The notes under the pieces: model-generated
Told to the model about the DNA's origin: nothing
The model's input: the letters and a program-made list of their open reading frames with translations, nothing else
The model's database searches: none
Assembly (NCBI GenBank): GCA_003138895.1
Contig: PLHJ01000019.1
Span: 27,144 to 69,262 of the forward strand
Direction: 5' to 3'
Length of the DNA stretch: 42,119 bases
From: Acidimicrobiaceae bacterium
Lineage (GTDB): Bacteria > Actinomycetota > Acidimicrobiia > Acidimicrobiales > RAAP-2
Made by a program: the position numbers and the translations under genes
Shown here: piece after piece, positions 25,042-33,901 of the stretch
How positions within the stretch are numbered: the first letter of the stretch is position 1
Layout of the letters: every line of letters starts with the position of its first letter

Positions 25042-25572
25042 ATGATGAGAGACCCTTACGACGAACTACCGGCGCTGCCAACATTTCAGTTGTCGTCGGA
25101 GAGTTTCCGCGACGGTGGCGATTTGGCGCTAGCCCAAGTCAGTGGACTGATGGGCGCGGGAGGCAGCGATTCCTCGCCACAACTTTCGTGGAGTGGTTTT
25201 CCCACGAACACAGAAAGTTTTGTCGTGACGATCTACGACCCTGACGCCCCCACGGCATCGGGGTTTTGGCACTGGGCGGTGGCGGACATTCCTTCGTCGG
25301 TGACCTCGCTCGCCGCGGGTGCGGGTGAGATTGGGGCCCCAAAGCTTCCAAGTGGTGCGCTGACATTACTGAACGACGCTGGCCTTCGAGGATTCGTTGG
25401 GGCCGCGCCGCCAGCGGGTCACGGTCCTCATCACTACTTTGTTGCCGTTCATGCCCTGCCCGTTGCGACCTTGGGACTTGGCGAAAGTGCTTCACCGGCG
25501 TACTTGGGATTCAATCTTTTTAGCCAAGCCATTGCCCGCGCGGTCATTGTTGGCACGTACGAACAACTCTGA
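25042..25572 (+). CDS. PEBP/YbhB-family protein
   Basis: A 176-residue phosphatidylethanolamine-binding-protein-like protein (YbhB/YbcL, the bacterial Raf kinase inhibitor homologues). The two family signatures are present: [20 protein letters not shown] and, later, [14 protein letters not shown], together forming the anion-binding pocket. The usual beginning with a Phe-Gln-Leu strand and [10 protein letters not shown] is also seen. I start at the ATG at 25042; the ATG at 25045 is equivalent, and the longer frame passes through the stem-loop. Biological role in bacteria is not settled. It lies 28 bases before the methyltransferase gene. Confidence 0.93.
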   Translation: MMRDPYDELPALPTFQLSSESFRDGGDLALAQVSGLMGAGGSDSSPQLSWSGFPTNTESFVVTIYDPDAPTASGFWHWAVADIPSSVTSLAAGAGEIGAPKLPSGALTLLNDAGLRGFVGAAPPAGHGPHHYFVAVHALPVATLGLGESASPAYLGFNLFSQAIARAVIVGTYEQL

Positions 25573-25600
25573 CGCCAACGTTCTCAGACAGACTGGAGCA

Positions 25601-26473
25601 ATGAGCGTCGAGCACTCCGCGAGAACGAAGAAGGGCAATACTCGCGTCACCGGCAAAGAGCAGTTCTATACGCCTGCGGCTACGGCACTCGAGGTCATGG
25701 CCAACGTGTTGGCAATGGTGCCCGACCTGGAAAAGCGAACTGTGCTCGAGCCCGCGGGCGGATCGGGCTCATTCTTGGAGGCAGCGAAGAAATTTGGTGT
25801 AACAAGTTTTGTCAGTTATGACATTGAACCTCTTCACCCCCTGGTGCAACGCGGTGACTTTCTTAGCCAAACGCTGTCGTTTCGCGACGCGGTAACGGTC
25901 TCCAATCCCCCTTTTGGACGAAACAATGCGCTGTCGATTCCGTTCTTCAATCACGCGGCGACGGCGTCGGAGTTTGTGGTCTTCATTGTGCCGAGGTCGT
26001 GGCGAAAATGGTCGGTGCAGAACAAGCTTGATCGTCGGTTTCACTTGGTTCGCGACGATGACCTCAGCATTGATTACGTGGACGCCAACGGCGAACTGGT
26101 CACCGACAAGAATAATCTGCGCACGTGCGTGCAGTACTGGCAGCGACGAAGCAGTCTCCGTGATTTGACGTTCGTGCAAGATTGTGGCCTGATTGAACGT
26201 TGCAGCGTTGTTGACGCGGATGTTTCGTTGACGATCTTTGGCTTTGGCTGTGGCACGTTGAAGACGGAGTTTCTCCGACTGCCGAACACGACGCAGATGT
26301 TTTTGAAACTGAAAGATCCGCGGGCTCTCGAGGCGTTGCAGAGCGTGGACTTCTCACGTTTCTTTCTCCACACCGCCTACACCGAAGCTCTGTCAATCAA
26401 GGAAATCAACTATTTGCTCAATGAGTACATTTTCGGCGATCCTTTTGTGGTCACTGAAAAGCCAACGAAGTAG
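25601..26473 (+). CDS. Putative solitary DNA adenine methyltransferase
   Basis: A 290-residue class I SAM-dependent methyltransferase. The order is N-terminal QFYTP (residues 21-25), SAM motif I EPAGGSGSF (50-58), the acidic D74 after strand 2, then the catalytic NPPFGRN (102-108). QFYTP and NPPF are typical of N6-adenine DNA methyltransferases of type I and II systems, and the C-terminal 150 residues may recognise DNA. The length is short for such enzymes, and no restriction, specificity or helicase gene lies nearby, so it seems to be an orphan. RNA or protein as substrate is not excluded. The ATG at 25601 is chosen over the longer frame, which overlaps the PEBP gene. Confidence 0.8.
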   Translation: MSVEHSARTKKGNTRVTGKEQFYTPAATALEVMANVLAMVPDLEKRTVLEPAGGSGSFLEAAKKFGVTSFVSYDIEPLHPLVQRGDFLSQTLSFRDAVTVSNPPFGRNNALSIPFFNHAATASEFVVFIVPRSWRKWSVQNKLDRRFHLVRDDDLSIDYVDANGELVTDKNNLRTCVQYWQRRSSLRDLTFVQDCGLIERCSVVDADVSLTIFGFGCGTLKTEFLRLPNTTQMFLKLKDPRALEALQSVDFSRFFLHTAYTEALSIKEINYLLNEYIFGDPFVVTEKPTK

Positions 26474-26504
26474 TTCGACGGAATTCGGTATAAAAAGGAA
26501 CGAC

Positions 26505-26873
26505 GTGGCTACTTTCAACACGGTGAAAAAAATTTGCGCCAAGTGGCCCGAAGTGACCGAGTCAACCTCGTACGCAACGCCCGCTCTCAAGGTGCGCGGA
26601 AAGATGTTTTGTCGACTCTGGGGTGAGCGGGACTGGAAAAAAAGTGACGTCAAGGCAAAGCAAGTCCTGGTCGTTTACTGCGAGATTGATGAAAAGGAAT
26701 TTCTCCTGGCCGAATCCGACGGCTCCGTGTTTAGCGCGCCGCACTACGACGGTCATGGATCCGTGCTTATTCGACTTGACGACGTCGATAAAGACCTGCT
26801 CTCGTCACTGTTGCTCGAGAGTTATTTACTGCAAGCACCGGCCGTTCTTCGCCGTCAGTTCGCACAGGACTAG
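26505..26873 (+). CDS. MmcQ/YjbR family protein
   Basis: A 122-residue protein of the MmcQ/YjbR family, a small double-wing DNA-binding-like fold with unknown role. Visible family features are ICAKWPEVTESTSYATPALKV at the start (in parts, WPEVTESTSYATPALKV), the GKMFCRLW strand and the C-terminal DVDKDLLSSLLLESYLLQAP, corresponding to the usual W-V helical end. The frame is open from 26421, but the GTG at 26505, after AAAAGGAA, gives the normal length and start. It is 31 bases after the methyltransferase and might be cotranscribed with it. Confidence 0.88.
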   Translation: MATFNTVKKICAKWPEVTESTSYATPALKVRGKMFCRLWGERDWKKSDVKAKQVLVVYCEIDEKEFLLAESDGSVFSAPHYDGHGSVLIRLDDVDKDLLSSLLLESYLLQAPAVLRRQFAQD

Positions 26874-26972
26874 AAGAACGAGGGCCATTCTCGAGGCGGG
26901 CATAACTTTCTCGTTCGTCACTAACGTGCCAAAGAGTGCCAAATCAGCACCACAACGTACGAAGGACAACAC

Positions 26973-27404
26973 ATGGCAAAAGTTCTCTATACGGCCGAGG
27001 CACACGTCACCGGCGGTCGCGACGGTCATGGTCACACGAAAGACAATCAACTTGACGTCGATCTGCGGCTACCTACCGAAATGGGCGGTGCGGGCGGCGG
27101 AACGAATCCCGAAGAATTATTCGCCGTTGGTTATGCCGCTTGTTTCGAAAGCGCTCTCATGAACGTGGCGCGACGTAAGCACCTCGAGGTAACCGACGTG
27201 GCCATTGACTCGAAGGTGACGCTCTCTCCTAATGGCAGCGGTGGTTTTGTTTTGGGCGTCGTGCTCGATGTCAGTATCGCTAGTGTCACTGATCGCGACG
27301 TTGCGGCCCAAATCATTAAGGACGCCCACGAAGTGTGCCCTTATTCCAATGCCGTTCGAGGAAACGTTGACGTCGAGCTTTTGCTCGGGGGCCAACCTCT
27401 TTGA
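26973..27404 (+). CDS. ohr: Organic hydroperoxide resistance protein (Ohr/OsmC)
   Basis: Thiol peroxidase that detoxifies organic hydroperoxides with a two-cysteine active site. The 143-residue product has the Ohr features: VLYTAEAHVTGGRDGHG with the conserved arginine (R16), NPEELFAVGYAACFESAL with C57, and HEVCPYSNAVRGN with C122. Length is normal. The ATG at 26973 follows GAAGGA. Ohr is usually regulated by OhrR (MarR family), which is not adjacent; the partial gene at the right edge of the window cannot be identified firmly. With bcp and the thioredoxin pair it adds to the peroxide-defence genes here. Confidence 0.94.
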   Translation: MAKVLYTAEAHVTGGRDGHGHTKDNQLDVDLRLPTEMGGAGGGTNPEELFAVGYAACFESALMNVARRKHLEVTDVAIDSKVTLSPNGSGGFVLGVVLDVSIASVTDRDVAAQIIKDAHEVCPYSNAVRGNVDVELLLGGQPL

Positions 27405-27785
27405 GCCTTACGGCGAATGAGAAGAAGAGGGCGGGTTCAACGTCGACGACAAGAATTTTGCAAAGCGACTGAATTTCATCCTCGGTTTCTCCTTGATCCC
27501 CTCTCGCGGTCAGACTTTCCGATAAAGCTGCTGCACTAGTAGTACGGCGAGTCCTTGGACCCCATACGACGTGGGTCGATGAATGGGCGGCGGTTCGCGT
27601 TCGTGTATCCAGTTGACCTAGAGATTGAAAATAAACACTCTTGAAACACGCGGGGTTACCGGCGTGGGGTTAAATTCCTTGCACGAACGGCCGCTCTGCG
27701 CGACCCGACGGTTAACACCGGTTGCAGTGGGAGTTACGAAGCAAACAATTAATTCGTGAAGTCAAAAGAAAAGGGGAGTTTCGAA
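27405..27785 (+). other. Intergenic stretch before APC permease
   Basis: About 380 bases without a supported gene. It holds small imperfect repeats (GACCC/GGGTC around 27558-27577; two GGGGTTA copies near 27652-27673) and TTGACC at 27613 without a good -10 at the right distance. I see no complete riboswitch or RNA gene. A long leader for the permease is possible. Confidence 0.5.
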
Positions 27786-29498
27786 ATGACGAGCACATTG
27801 GATGGCGCTCAGGGTCTGAGCGAGGCAGGGCTCAATTCCGAGGGTCTCAATCGTGAAGTTGGTTTTTGGGGTTTGTTGTGGGCATCCGAGGGGTCCATCA
27901 TTGGATCCGGTTGGTTGTTCGCGGGTTTTGTCGCGGTAACAATTGCGGGACCGTCGGCGCTCATTTCGTGGGGCATTGCCACGGTCATCGTAATTCTGCT
28001 CGCGCTCGTGCACGCCGAACTCGGCGGCTTGTTTCCGGTGTCGGGTGGAACCAGTCGGTTTCCTCATTACGCCTTCGGAAGTTTGGCGGGCGCGTCGTTT
28101 GGTTGGTTCGCTTATCTGCAAGCTGCGTCCGTCGCCCCCATTGAAGTGTTGGCGGCCATTCAGTACATGTCGAGTGCGTCATGGGCTTCTTCTTGGTACA
28201 ACAGTTCCAAGGGCACACTCTCAGGCGTTGGCATTTTGGTTGCCGTCCTTTTGATGGTGTTCTTTGTGGTTATCAACCTCATTGGGGTGCGACTGCTGTC
28301 CGACTCGAATAGTGGCATTACGACGTGGAAAGTGTTGGTGCCGATCTTGGCCGTCATTGTTCTGTGTCTCGCGAACTTCCACGGCGGCAACTTCTCGGCG
28401 GGAGGCGGTTTCTTCGTTCACGGTGTCGATGGCGGGGCCCACGGAATTTTGGAAGCCATCGCATCGGGAGGCATTGTCTTTGCCCTCTTAGGATTTGAAC
28501 AGGCCGTGCAACTTGGTGGCGAAGCCGCGCATCCGCAGCGCGACCTTCCGCGGGCGGTCATTGGTTCCATTGTTATCGGCGCCTTAATTTACATCCTCGC
28601 GCAGTTCGCTTTCATTGGAGCACTCAACCCCGCGACGATTGCCCATTACCACTCGTGGGCCAATTTGGCGAACGACGCGGGACTTTCGAGCGCGCCGTTC
28701 TACACCATTGCAAAAGTGGCGGGCATTGCCTGGATGGCGTGGATACTTCGCGTGGACGCAGTGATTTCACCCGCGGGTACGGGACTTATTTATCTGACGT
28801 CGGCGTCTCGCATTAGTTACGGGCTTTCAAAGAACGGCTACATTCCCGACGCCTTTGAAAAGACGTCGCCCCGCACCAAGATTCCGGTGCTGAGCGTGAT
28901 CATTACGAGCATTGTTGGACTGTTGTTCCTGCTGCCGTTCCCCAGTTGGGCCAAATTGGTCGGCATCGTGACCGACGCGTCCGTCCTTATGTACGCGAGT
29001 GCGCCCTTGGCTCTTGGGGCTCTTCGAAAGTCCAAGCCCAATCTGATCCGTTCGTATCGTTTGCCGGGCGCGACGGTGATTGCGCCGTTGTCGTTCGTGC
29101 TGGCCAATTTCATTGTCTACTGGGCTGGCTGGGGTGCGTACACAACCTTGATGGTCACCTTGGTGCTCGGTTTCTTGCTCATGGGCGTTTCGCGTGCTCT
29201 GACCCTTAATGCCAATCAGCCGAAGATCGATTGGGGCGCAGCGAAGTGGCTGGCGCCGTATTTCATGGGGATGGGCATCATCTCGTACTTTGGCGGATTC
29301 GGGAAAAGCGGAATGATTGGCGGCATCGGAAAGCTCTCCAACGTCTGGGTCGGCGGCAACGGTGATCTTCATCTTTGGTGGGACCTCGGCGTGATTGCGG
29401 TCTTCAGTCTGGCGATCTACTACTTCGCTATTGCCAGTCGACTCACCGAGCCCGAAGTAGATAACTACGTCAGCAGCGTGTATCCGCCGATGGCCTAG
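27786..29498 (+). CDS. APC-superfamily amino acid permease
   Basis: Inner-membrane transporter of 570 residues with about 12 to 14 hydrophobic segments. The first helix carries the substrate-site motif EGSIIGSGWLFA of the amino acid-polyamine-organocation superfamily, and LLGFEQAVQLGGEAAHPQRDLPRA is the usual helix 6 to 7 loop (shown as FEQAVQLGGEAAHPQRDLP). Length is above the 450-500 average. The frame opens at a GTG at 27756, but the ATG at 27786 follows AAAAGGGGAG and is preferred. Substrate is not predictable; neighbours give no hint. Two hairpins follow the stop. Confidence 0.92.
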   Translation: MTSTLDGAQGLSEAGLNSEGLNREVGFWGLLWASEGSIIGSGWLFAGFVAVTIAGPSALISWGIATVIVILLALVHAELGGLFPVSGGTSRFPHYAFGSLAGASFGWFAYLQAASVAPIEVLAAIQYMSSASWASSWYNSSKGTLSGVGILVAVLLMVFFVVINLIGVRLLSDSNSGITTWKVLVPILAVIVLCLANFHGGNFSAGGGFFVHGVDGGAHGILEAIASGGIVFALLGFEQAVQLGGEAAHPQRDLPRAVIGSIVIGALIYILAQFAFIGALNPATIAHYHSWANLANDAGLSSAPFYTIAKVAGIAWMAWILRVDAVISPAGTGLIYLTSASRISYGLSKNGYIPDAFEKTSPRTKIPVLSVIITSIVGLLFLLPFPSWAKLVGIVTDASVLMYASAPLALGALRKSKPNLIRSYRLPGATVIAPLSFVLANFIVYWAGWGAYTTLMVTLVLGFLLMGVSRALTLNANQPKIDWGAAKWLAPYFMGMGIISYFGGFGKSGMIGGIGKLSNVWVGGNGDLHLWWDLGVIAVFSLAIYYFAIASRLTEPEVDNYVSSVYPPMA

Positions 29499-29507
29499 TT
29501 AGGTTTT

Positions 29508-29556
29508 CCAAGAAAGCTTCTTGGCTTTGACGGCGGTGGGTCCCAAGGGATCCGCC
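29508..29556 (+). terminator. Two stem-loops after the permease gene
   Basis: CCAAGAA/TTCTTGG with loop AGC (29508-29524) is followed by a second GC-rich hairpin, GGCGG..GGTCCC with GGGATC..CCGCC (29532-29556, including a G-T pair and a small bulge). Together they are probably the end of the permease transcript. Confidence 0.6.
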
Positions 29557-29621
29557 GCTTCGTCTCTCCATGCGGGGCCCACGAAAGTTTGAGTCATGTA
29601 GCGCAGTGACGCCTCGCTTCC

Positions 29622-29627
29622 TATGAT
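29622..29627 (+). promoter_or_regulatory. -10 of probably leaderless reductase gene
   Basis: TATGAT ends eight bases before the ATG at 29636; there is no Shine-Dalgarno. Confidence 0.4.
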
Positions 29628-29635
29628 GCGAGTCA

Positions 29636-30676
29636 ATGTCAGAAAATCGTGTTCTCGTTACTGGTGGCTCGGGTTTCGTCGCGGGCCACTGCATTGTGCA
29701 GTTGCTGGAGAAGGGCTACGAGGTGCGCACCACCGTGCGCTCGCTCGCCAAAGAGGCCGGCGTGCGTGAAGTGCTCGCCACCGCGGGCATTGCTTCGGAC
29801 GCGCCACTGAGTTTTGTTACGGCGGATCTCACTTCCGACGACGGCTGGAATGCCGCCGTCGAGGGCTGCACCTACGTCTTGCACGTCGCCTCGCCGTTTC
29901 CTCTTGATGTTCCCAAGCACGAAGACGACCTCATTATTCCGGCCCGCGATGGCACCTTGCGGGTCCTTCGCGCATCGCGTGACGCTGGTGTTGCTCGAGT
30001 GGTGATGACGTCGTCATTCGCGGCTGTTGGCTACGGCCAAGACGACAAGAATCGCGTCTTCACGGAAGAGGACTGGACCAACGTCGATGGACCCGGCATT
30101 GAGCCGTATGTCAAGTCAAAGACAGTTGCCGAACGTGCCGCATGGGATTTCATTGCCCGAGAGGGCGGCGCACTGCAGCTGGTGGTGATCAACCCTGTGG
30201 GCATCTTTGGTCCCGTGCTCGGCGACGATTTTGCTTCGTCCGTGGAAATTGTGCGCCGAATTGTCGATGGAGCCATTCCGGGTTATCCGAAATTCTCGAT
30301 GCAGGCAGTTGACGTTCGCGACGTGGCAACTGCGCACATTCTCGCGATGCTCGCTCCGGAAGCAAACGGTCAGCGTTTTCTTGCAACGAGTGAAGGAATA
30401 CTTTCGATGGCTGATATGGGCGCACTACTAAGAGAAAAACTCGGGCCCGCAGGAAAGAGAATTCCTAAGCGCAATATCCCGAACTACGTCGTTCGACTGG
30501 CGTCAATCTTTGATAAGCCACTTCGCCAAGTCACACCGGAACTCGGTCACCAACGCATTGCCACGAGTGCGAAGGCCATCACTGTTCTTGGCTGGAAGCC
30601 CGCAACGAAAGAAGAGGCGGTGCTGGCGACCGCCGAGAGTCTGATTGCGCGAGGACTCGTCAAGCCCACGGCTTGA
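29636..30676 (+). CDS. NAD(P)-dependent epimerase/DFR-like reductase
   Basis: A 346-residue extended short-chain dehydrogenase similar to dihydroflavonol-4-reductase-like proteins, which mainly reduce aldehydes or ketones with NADPH. It shows the Rossmann motif VTGGSGFVAGHC near residue 8-19, the serine in VVMTSSFAAVGYG, the catalytic YVKSK and the following NPVGIFGPVL. The arginine in TTVRSLAKE after the second strand suggests NADPH. Length is normal. It is followed on the same strand by a PLP enzyme after a 68-base gap; both seem to have their own leaderless promoters, so a shared pathway is only a suggestion. Confidence 0.9.
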   Translation: MSENRVLVTGGSGFVAGHCIVQLLEKGYEVRTTVRSLAKEAGVREVLATAGIASDAPLSFVTADLTSDDGWNAAVEGCTYVLHVASPFPLDVPKHEDDLIIPARDGTLRVLRASRDAGVARVVMTSSFAAVGYGQDDKNRVFTEEDWTNVDGPGIEPYVKSKTVAERAAWDFIAREGGALQLVVINPVGIFGPVLGDDFASSVEIVRRIVDGAIPGYPKFSMQAVDVRDVATAHILAMLAPEANGQRFLATSEGILSMADMGALLREKLGPAGKRIPKRNIPNYVVRLASIFDKPLRQVTPELGHQRIATSAKAITVLGWKPATKEEAVLATAESLIARGLVKPTA

Positions 30677-30732
30677 TTTTCCTTTGCACGTTTCACGCCG
30701 GACTTCACCATGGCTTCTTAGTTTGGCTGGCT

Positions 30733-30738
30733 TAGAGT
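30733..30738 (+). promoter_or_regulatory. -10 of leaderless PLP-enzyme gene
   Basis: TAGAGT is followed by six bases and the GTG at 30745; no Shine-Dalgarno. Confidence 0.45.
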
Positions 30739-30744
30739 TAGGCC

Positions 30745-31968
30745 GTGCAGAGTGAGTCACGACCGGTTGCCGATGTCCTGGCCGAACTTGATGCACGGCG
30801 GGCGCAGGATCCCGACGAACACGGTGGACGTCTCTTTGGCCTGGTGTACCCCACGGGTCACCCAGAACTTGAAGCTCTGACTCACGACGTCTATGAGCGG
30901 TTTCTTTTTTCAAACGCGCTTAACCCCTTGCGGTTTCCAAGACTCGCCGAAATGGAGCGCGAGGTCATTGCCGTGGCCGGCGACCTTGCGCATCGCTCAC
31001 CAACGGAGCGCCACGGTGGGTCAATGACGTCGGGAGGGACCGAGTCAATTTTGATGTCGATGTTGGTGAACCGCGAACGGGCTCGTCAACGCGGTATTGA
31101 ACGACCACAGATTCTGGCGCCTGTTTCTGCTCACCCGGCGTACGCAAAAGCCGCTCACTATTTCGACCTGGACTTCGTGCAGATTCCTTTGGACGAGGAC
31201 TACCGTGCTGACGTTTCGGCTGCGCGAAGTCTCATCAGTGATCGAACCTGTGTGGTCGTGGGCGCTGCGTATTCATATCCACACGGCATCATGGATCCGA
31301 TTACGGAACTTGCAGCGTTGGCCAGTGAGTACGGTGCGGCCTGTCACGTCGATGCCTGCATCGGTGGCTTTGTTTTGCCGTTTATGGAAATGCTTGGTTT
31401 CGACGTGCCTCCCTGGGACTTTCGTGTTGAAGGAGTAACCGAGATCTCAATGGATGTGCATAAATACGGTTATGTCCCCAAGGGGGCATCGGTAATTCTG
31501 CACCGTGACGACGACTGGGTTTGGCACCAAACGTTCTTCTACGAGAGGTGGGGATCCGGCCTCTACGCCACACCGGCCATCGCCGGAGCGAGAGCCGCCG
31601 CGCCAGCGGTTGCGGCCTGGGCTGTTATGCAGCACCTCGGTATTGATGGCTACAAGAACATTGTCGCGGAGCTTCTTTCGACCACGGAACATTTGCGACG
31701 CGGCATCGAAGCAATAGATGGCCTGGAGATTGTGGGTGATCCAATTGGACCACTGCTGGCTTTGCAAAGTCACCGCATTGACCTCTACGCCGTGGCCGAC
31801 GTCATGGAGGAAAAGGGTTGGTACCTGAACCGTAACGTCGAGCCCTACGGACTGCATCTCATGTTGTCGCCCGCGCATCGAAGCGTGGTTGATGAGTTGC
31901 TAGCGGATTTGGCGTTTGCGGTAGCTCACCACGGCGAAAGCAAGGGCGTCGCTGCGCGTTATGCGTGA
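30745..31968 (+). CDS. PLP-dependent lyase, sphingosine-1-phosphate-lyase-like
   Basis: A 407-residue fold-type I PLP enzyme of the group II decarboxylase family, closest in pattern to sphingosine-1-phosphate lyases, which split phosphorylated sphingoid bases into an aldehyde and phosphoethanolamine. The PLP-phosphate region reads GGSMTSGGTESI, the cofactor aspartate is in CHVDACIGGF, and the Schiff-base lysine is in MDVHKYGYVPKGAS, the arrangement of S1P lyase. It lacks the N-terminal membrane anchor of eukaryotic lyases. An amino-acid decarboxylase is the alternative. The GTG at 30745 follows a TAGAGT hexamer. It converges with the dehydratase gene, 16 bases away. Confidence 0.85.
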   Translation: MQSESRPVADVLAELDARRAQDPDEHGGRLFGLVYPTGHPELEALTHDVYERFLFSNALNPLRFPRLAEMEREVIAVAGDLAHRSPTERHGGSMTSGGTESILMSMLVNRERARQRGIERPQILAPVSAHPAYAKAAHYFDLDFVQIPLDEDYRADVSAARSLISDRTCVVVGAAYSYPHGIMDPITELAALASEYGAACHVDACIGGFVLPFMEMLGFDVPPWDFRVEGVTEISMDVHKYGYVPKGASVILHRDDDWVWHQTFFYERWGSGLYATPAIAGARAAAPAVAAWAVMQHLGIDGYKNIVAELLSTTEHLRRGIEAIDGLEIVGDPIGPLLALQSHRIDLYAVADVMEEKGWYLNRNVEPYGLHLMLSPAHRSVVDELLADLAFAVAHHGESKGVAARYA

Positions 31969-31984
31969 ACAGTCTCGCGAACAC

Positions 31985-33784
31985 TTAGCTTGCGGACATT
32001 CCTCCACCGCGAAGGGCCGGAAGAGCGGTGTTGCGCATCCGCTGTAAGACTCGGTGTGTGACGTCTACCGCGTCGGGGTGCAGTCCGCCGTTAGCTTTGA
32101 CTCGTTTTTCCCACGCGACGCTTCGACGCGACAAGATCTTTCGGTCCTTAAGTTCAGCGCAGTCCAAGCGGTCGAGGTTGATGTCGACCGTAATGGTGTC
32201 ACCGTCTTCAACGAGGGCAATTGGTCCGCCGAGAAGAGCTTCGGGTGCCACGTGACCAATGACCAGTCCAACGGAACCACCGGAGAATCTTGCGTCGGTC
32301 ATTAGGGCAATGGTGATACCTCGTTTGCGACACAACGACGTGATCTTTGAAGTGGGATCGAGCATCTCGGGCATGCCGGGTGCGCCGCGTGGACCTTCGT
32401 AGCGAATAACGACCATGTCGTTGTCTTGAAAATCATCGGGTCGCTCGTCCAGTGCCTTGATCAGTGATGGCTCGCCATTGAAGACACGGGCGTGACCGGT
32501 GAAGATACCGTCGACGATGCCGCTTTCAACCCCGGCGAGTTTCAAAATGGCGCCGCCGTCCGGAGCGAGATTGCCGCGCAGGAGTCGAAGTCCTCCGGTT
32601 TCCTTAAAAGGTTTCTCTACTGAGAAGATCACTTCGTGGTCCGGCAGCGGTGGCGCCAAGCGCTCAATTTGTTCGGCGAGTGTTTCACCGGTGCAGGTAA
32701 CAGTGCTGGCGTCAAGGTAGCCAGCGCGCATCAGCTCGTGCACAACGGTGGGAATACCGCCGGCGGCGTCAACATCGATCATTGAGTACTCACCAAAGGG
32801 ACGCATGTTGACAATGACGGGCAGATCATGCGACAACGCGTTGAACTCGTCCTGACTAAGAACCTGCGTCCAAAGATCAATGCCCGCGGCGCGGGCGATT
32901 TCGACACTGTGCAACATGACATTCGTCGAACCGCCCATCGCCATGGCAACAATCAGGGCGTTTCGAAGCGACGCCGGCGTGACGATATCTCTTGGGCGAA
33001 TGCCTTTGTTGGTCATGGCCACGAGACAGTCAACGAGTTCGTCGGGGAAGATCTCTAGTCGACGAGGATCGTCGGACGGTGGAGCAATCATGTGGAGTGG
33101 TTCGAGACCCAGCACGCCAATGAAGGTCTGCATCGTGTTGTAGGTGAACATGCCTCCGCAGCTGCCCTGACCCGGACAGGCGTTGAGCGTCACTTCGGCC
33201 CGAGCTTCCTCGTCGGGATTAGTGGCAAATTGAAAAGCAGTAACGAGGTCTATGCGCTCACCGGTTCGTGGATTGTGACCGGGCTTGATGGATCCGTCGG
33301 AGAGAATCACACCAGGAACATTGTGCTCAAGAAGTGCCGCCACGGTGCCGACCGGTGGCTTGTCGCATGCCACTACCGCAATGATTCCCTCAACTTGATT
33401 GGCGGCGAGGTGCGTCGACGCAGCGTCGTTCACGAGTTCTCGCCCAATGAGTGAGAAGCGCATTTCTGGTGTTCCGTTTAATTGACCATCGGATACGCCA
33501 ATAGTGAAAGTGGGAGCAATGAGGCGGTTGTCTCGGTTGTCGTTGGCAATGCGCCTCGACATGGCGGCCTGCACCGCTTCCACTTTTTGGTTGACGCCGA
33601 GGTAGCACTGACTGTCGCCCAAATTACCAAGCACGGCCCACACCGGTCCGTGGATTTTTGAGACATCTTGACCAAGGAAGTTGGCCGTTCCGACGCGCTG
33701 CACGTCTCGACCGGGATTCGAGAAAGCGACGCCCGAAGTGGCACGAACGTTGACGATGGTTGAAGAATCCCCGGCCTTGGTCAC
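31985..33784 (-). CDS. IlvD/Edd-family dehydratase (dihydroxy-acid dehydratase-like)
   Basis: A 599-residue iron-sulfur dehydratase. The classical role is dehydration of 2,3-dihydroxy-3-methyl acids in valine and isoleucine synthesis; sister families dehydrate sugar acids. Motifs include VACDKPPVG (C130), CPGQGSCGGMFTYNTM (C193, C199), AMGGSTNVMLHS and the C-terminal TDARFSGGSVGLVIGHVAPEA. The first cluster cysteine lies in LGDSQCYLG (C60), where typical IlvD has PCN. No other branched-chain gene is adjacent, so I leave the gene symbol empty. The start is GTG at 33784, six bases after a TACACT hexamer; it is divergent from the large surface protein gene with 132 bases between. Confidence 0.87.
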   Translation of the reverse strand: MTKAGDSSTIVNVRATSGVAFSNPGRDVQRVGTANFLGQDVSKIHGPVWAVLGNLGDSQCYLGVNQKVEAVQAAMSRRIANDNRDNRLIAPTFTIGVSDGQLNGTPEMRFSLIGRELVNDAASTHLAANQVEGIIAVVACDKPPVGTVAALLEHNVPGVILSDGSIKPGHNPRTGERIDLVTAFQFATNPDEEARAEVTLNACPGQGSCGGMFTYNTMQTFIGVLGLEPLHMIAPPSDDPRRLEIFPDELVDCLVAMTNKGIRPRDIVTPASLRNALIVAMAMGGSTNVMLHSVEIARAAGIDLWTQVLSQDEFNALSHDLPVIVNMRPFGEYSMIDVDAAGGIPTVVHELMRAGYLDASTVTCTGETLAEQIERLAPPLPDHEVIFSVEKPFKETGGLRLLRGNLAPDGGAILKLAGVESGIVDGIFTGHARVFNGEPSLIKALDERPDDFQDNDMVVIRYEGPRGAPGMPEMLDPTSKITSLCRKRGITIALMTDARFSGGSVGLVIGHVAPEALLGGPIALVEDGDTITVDINLDRLDCAELKDRKILSRRSVAWEKRVKANGGLHPDAVDVTHRVLQRMRNTALPALRGGGMSAS

Positions 33785-33790
33785 CTAGAA

Positions 33791-33796
33791 AGTGTA
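33791..33796 (-). promoter_or_regulatory. -10 of leaderless dehydratase gene
   Basis: On the minus strand TACACT, six bases, then the GTG at 33784. The same hexamer heads the rpsF operon. Confidence 0.45.
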
Positions 33797-33901
33797 CCGA
33801 GGCAGAATATGACTACTCTGGTCACAAAAGTTGCTTGCCATCAAGCTTTTCGAGGTCCGGTTAGCGAAAGGTGCAACACGACGCTGTTGGGCCTGAGACG
33901 G

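Noticed and set aside
30731..30745. IdeR-like iron box before the PLP enzyme
   Set aside because: TTAGAGTTAGGC matches only half of the known box and lacks the inverted half.
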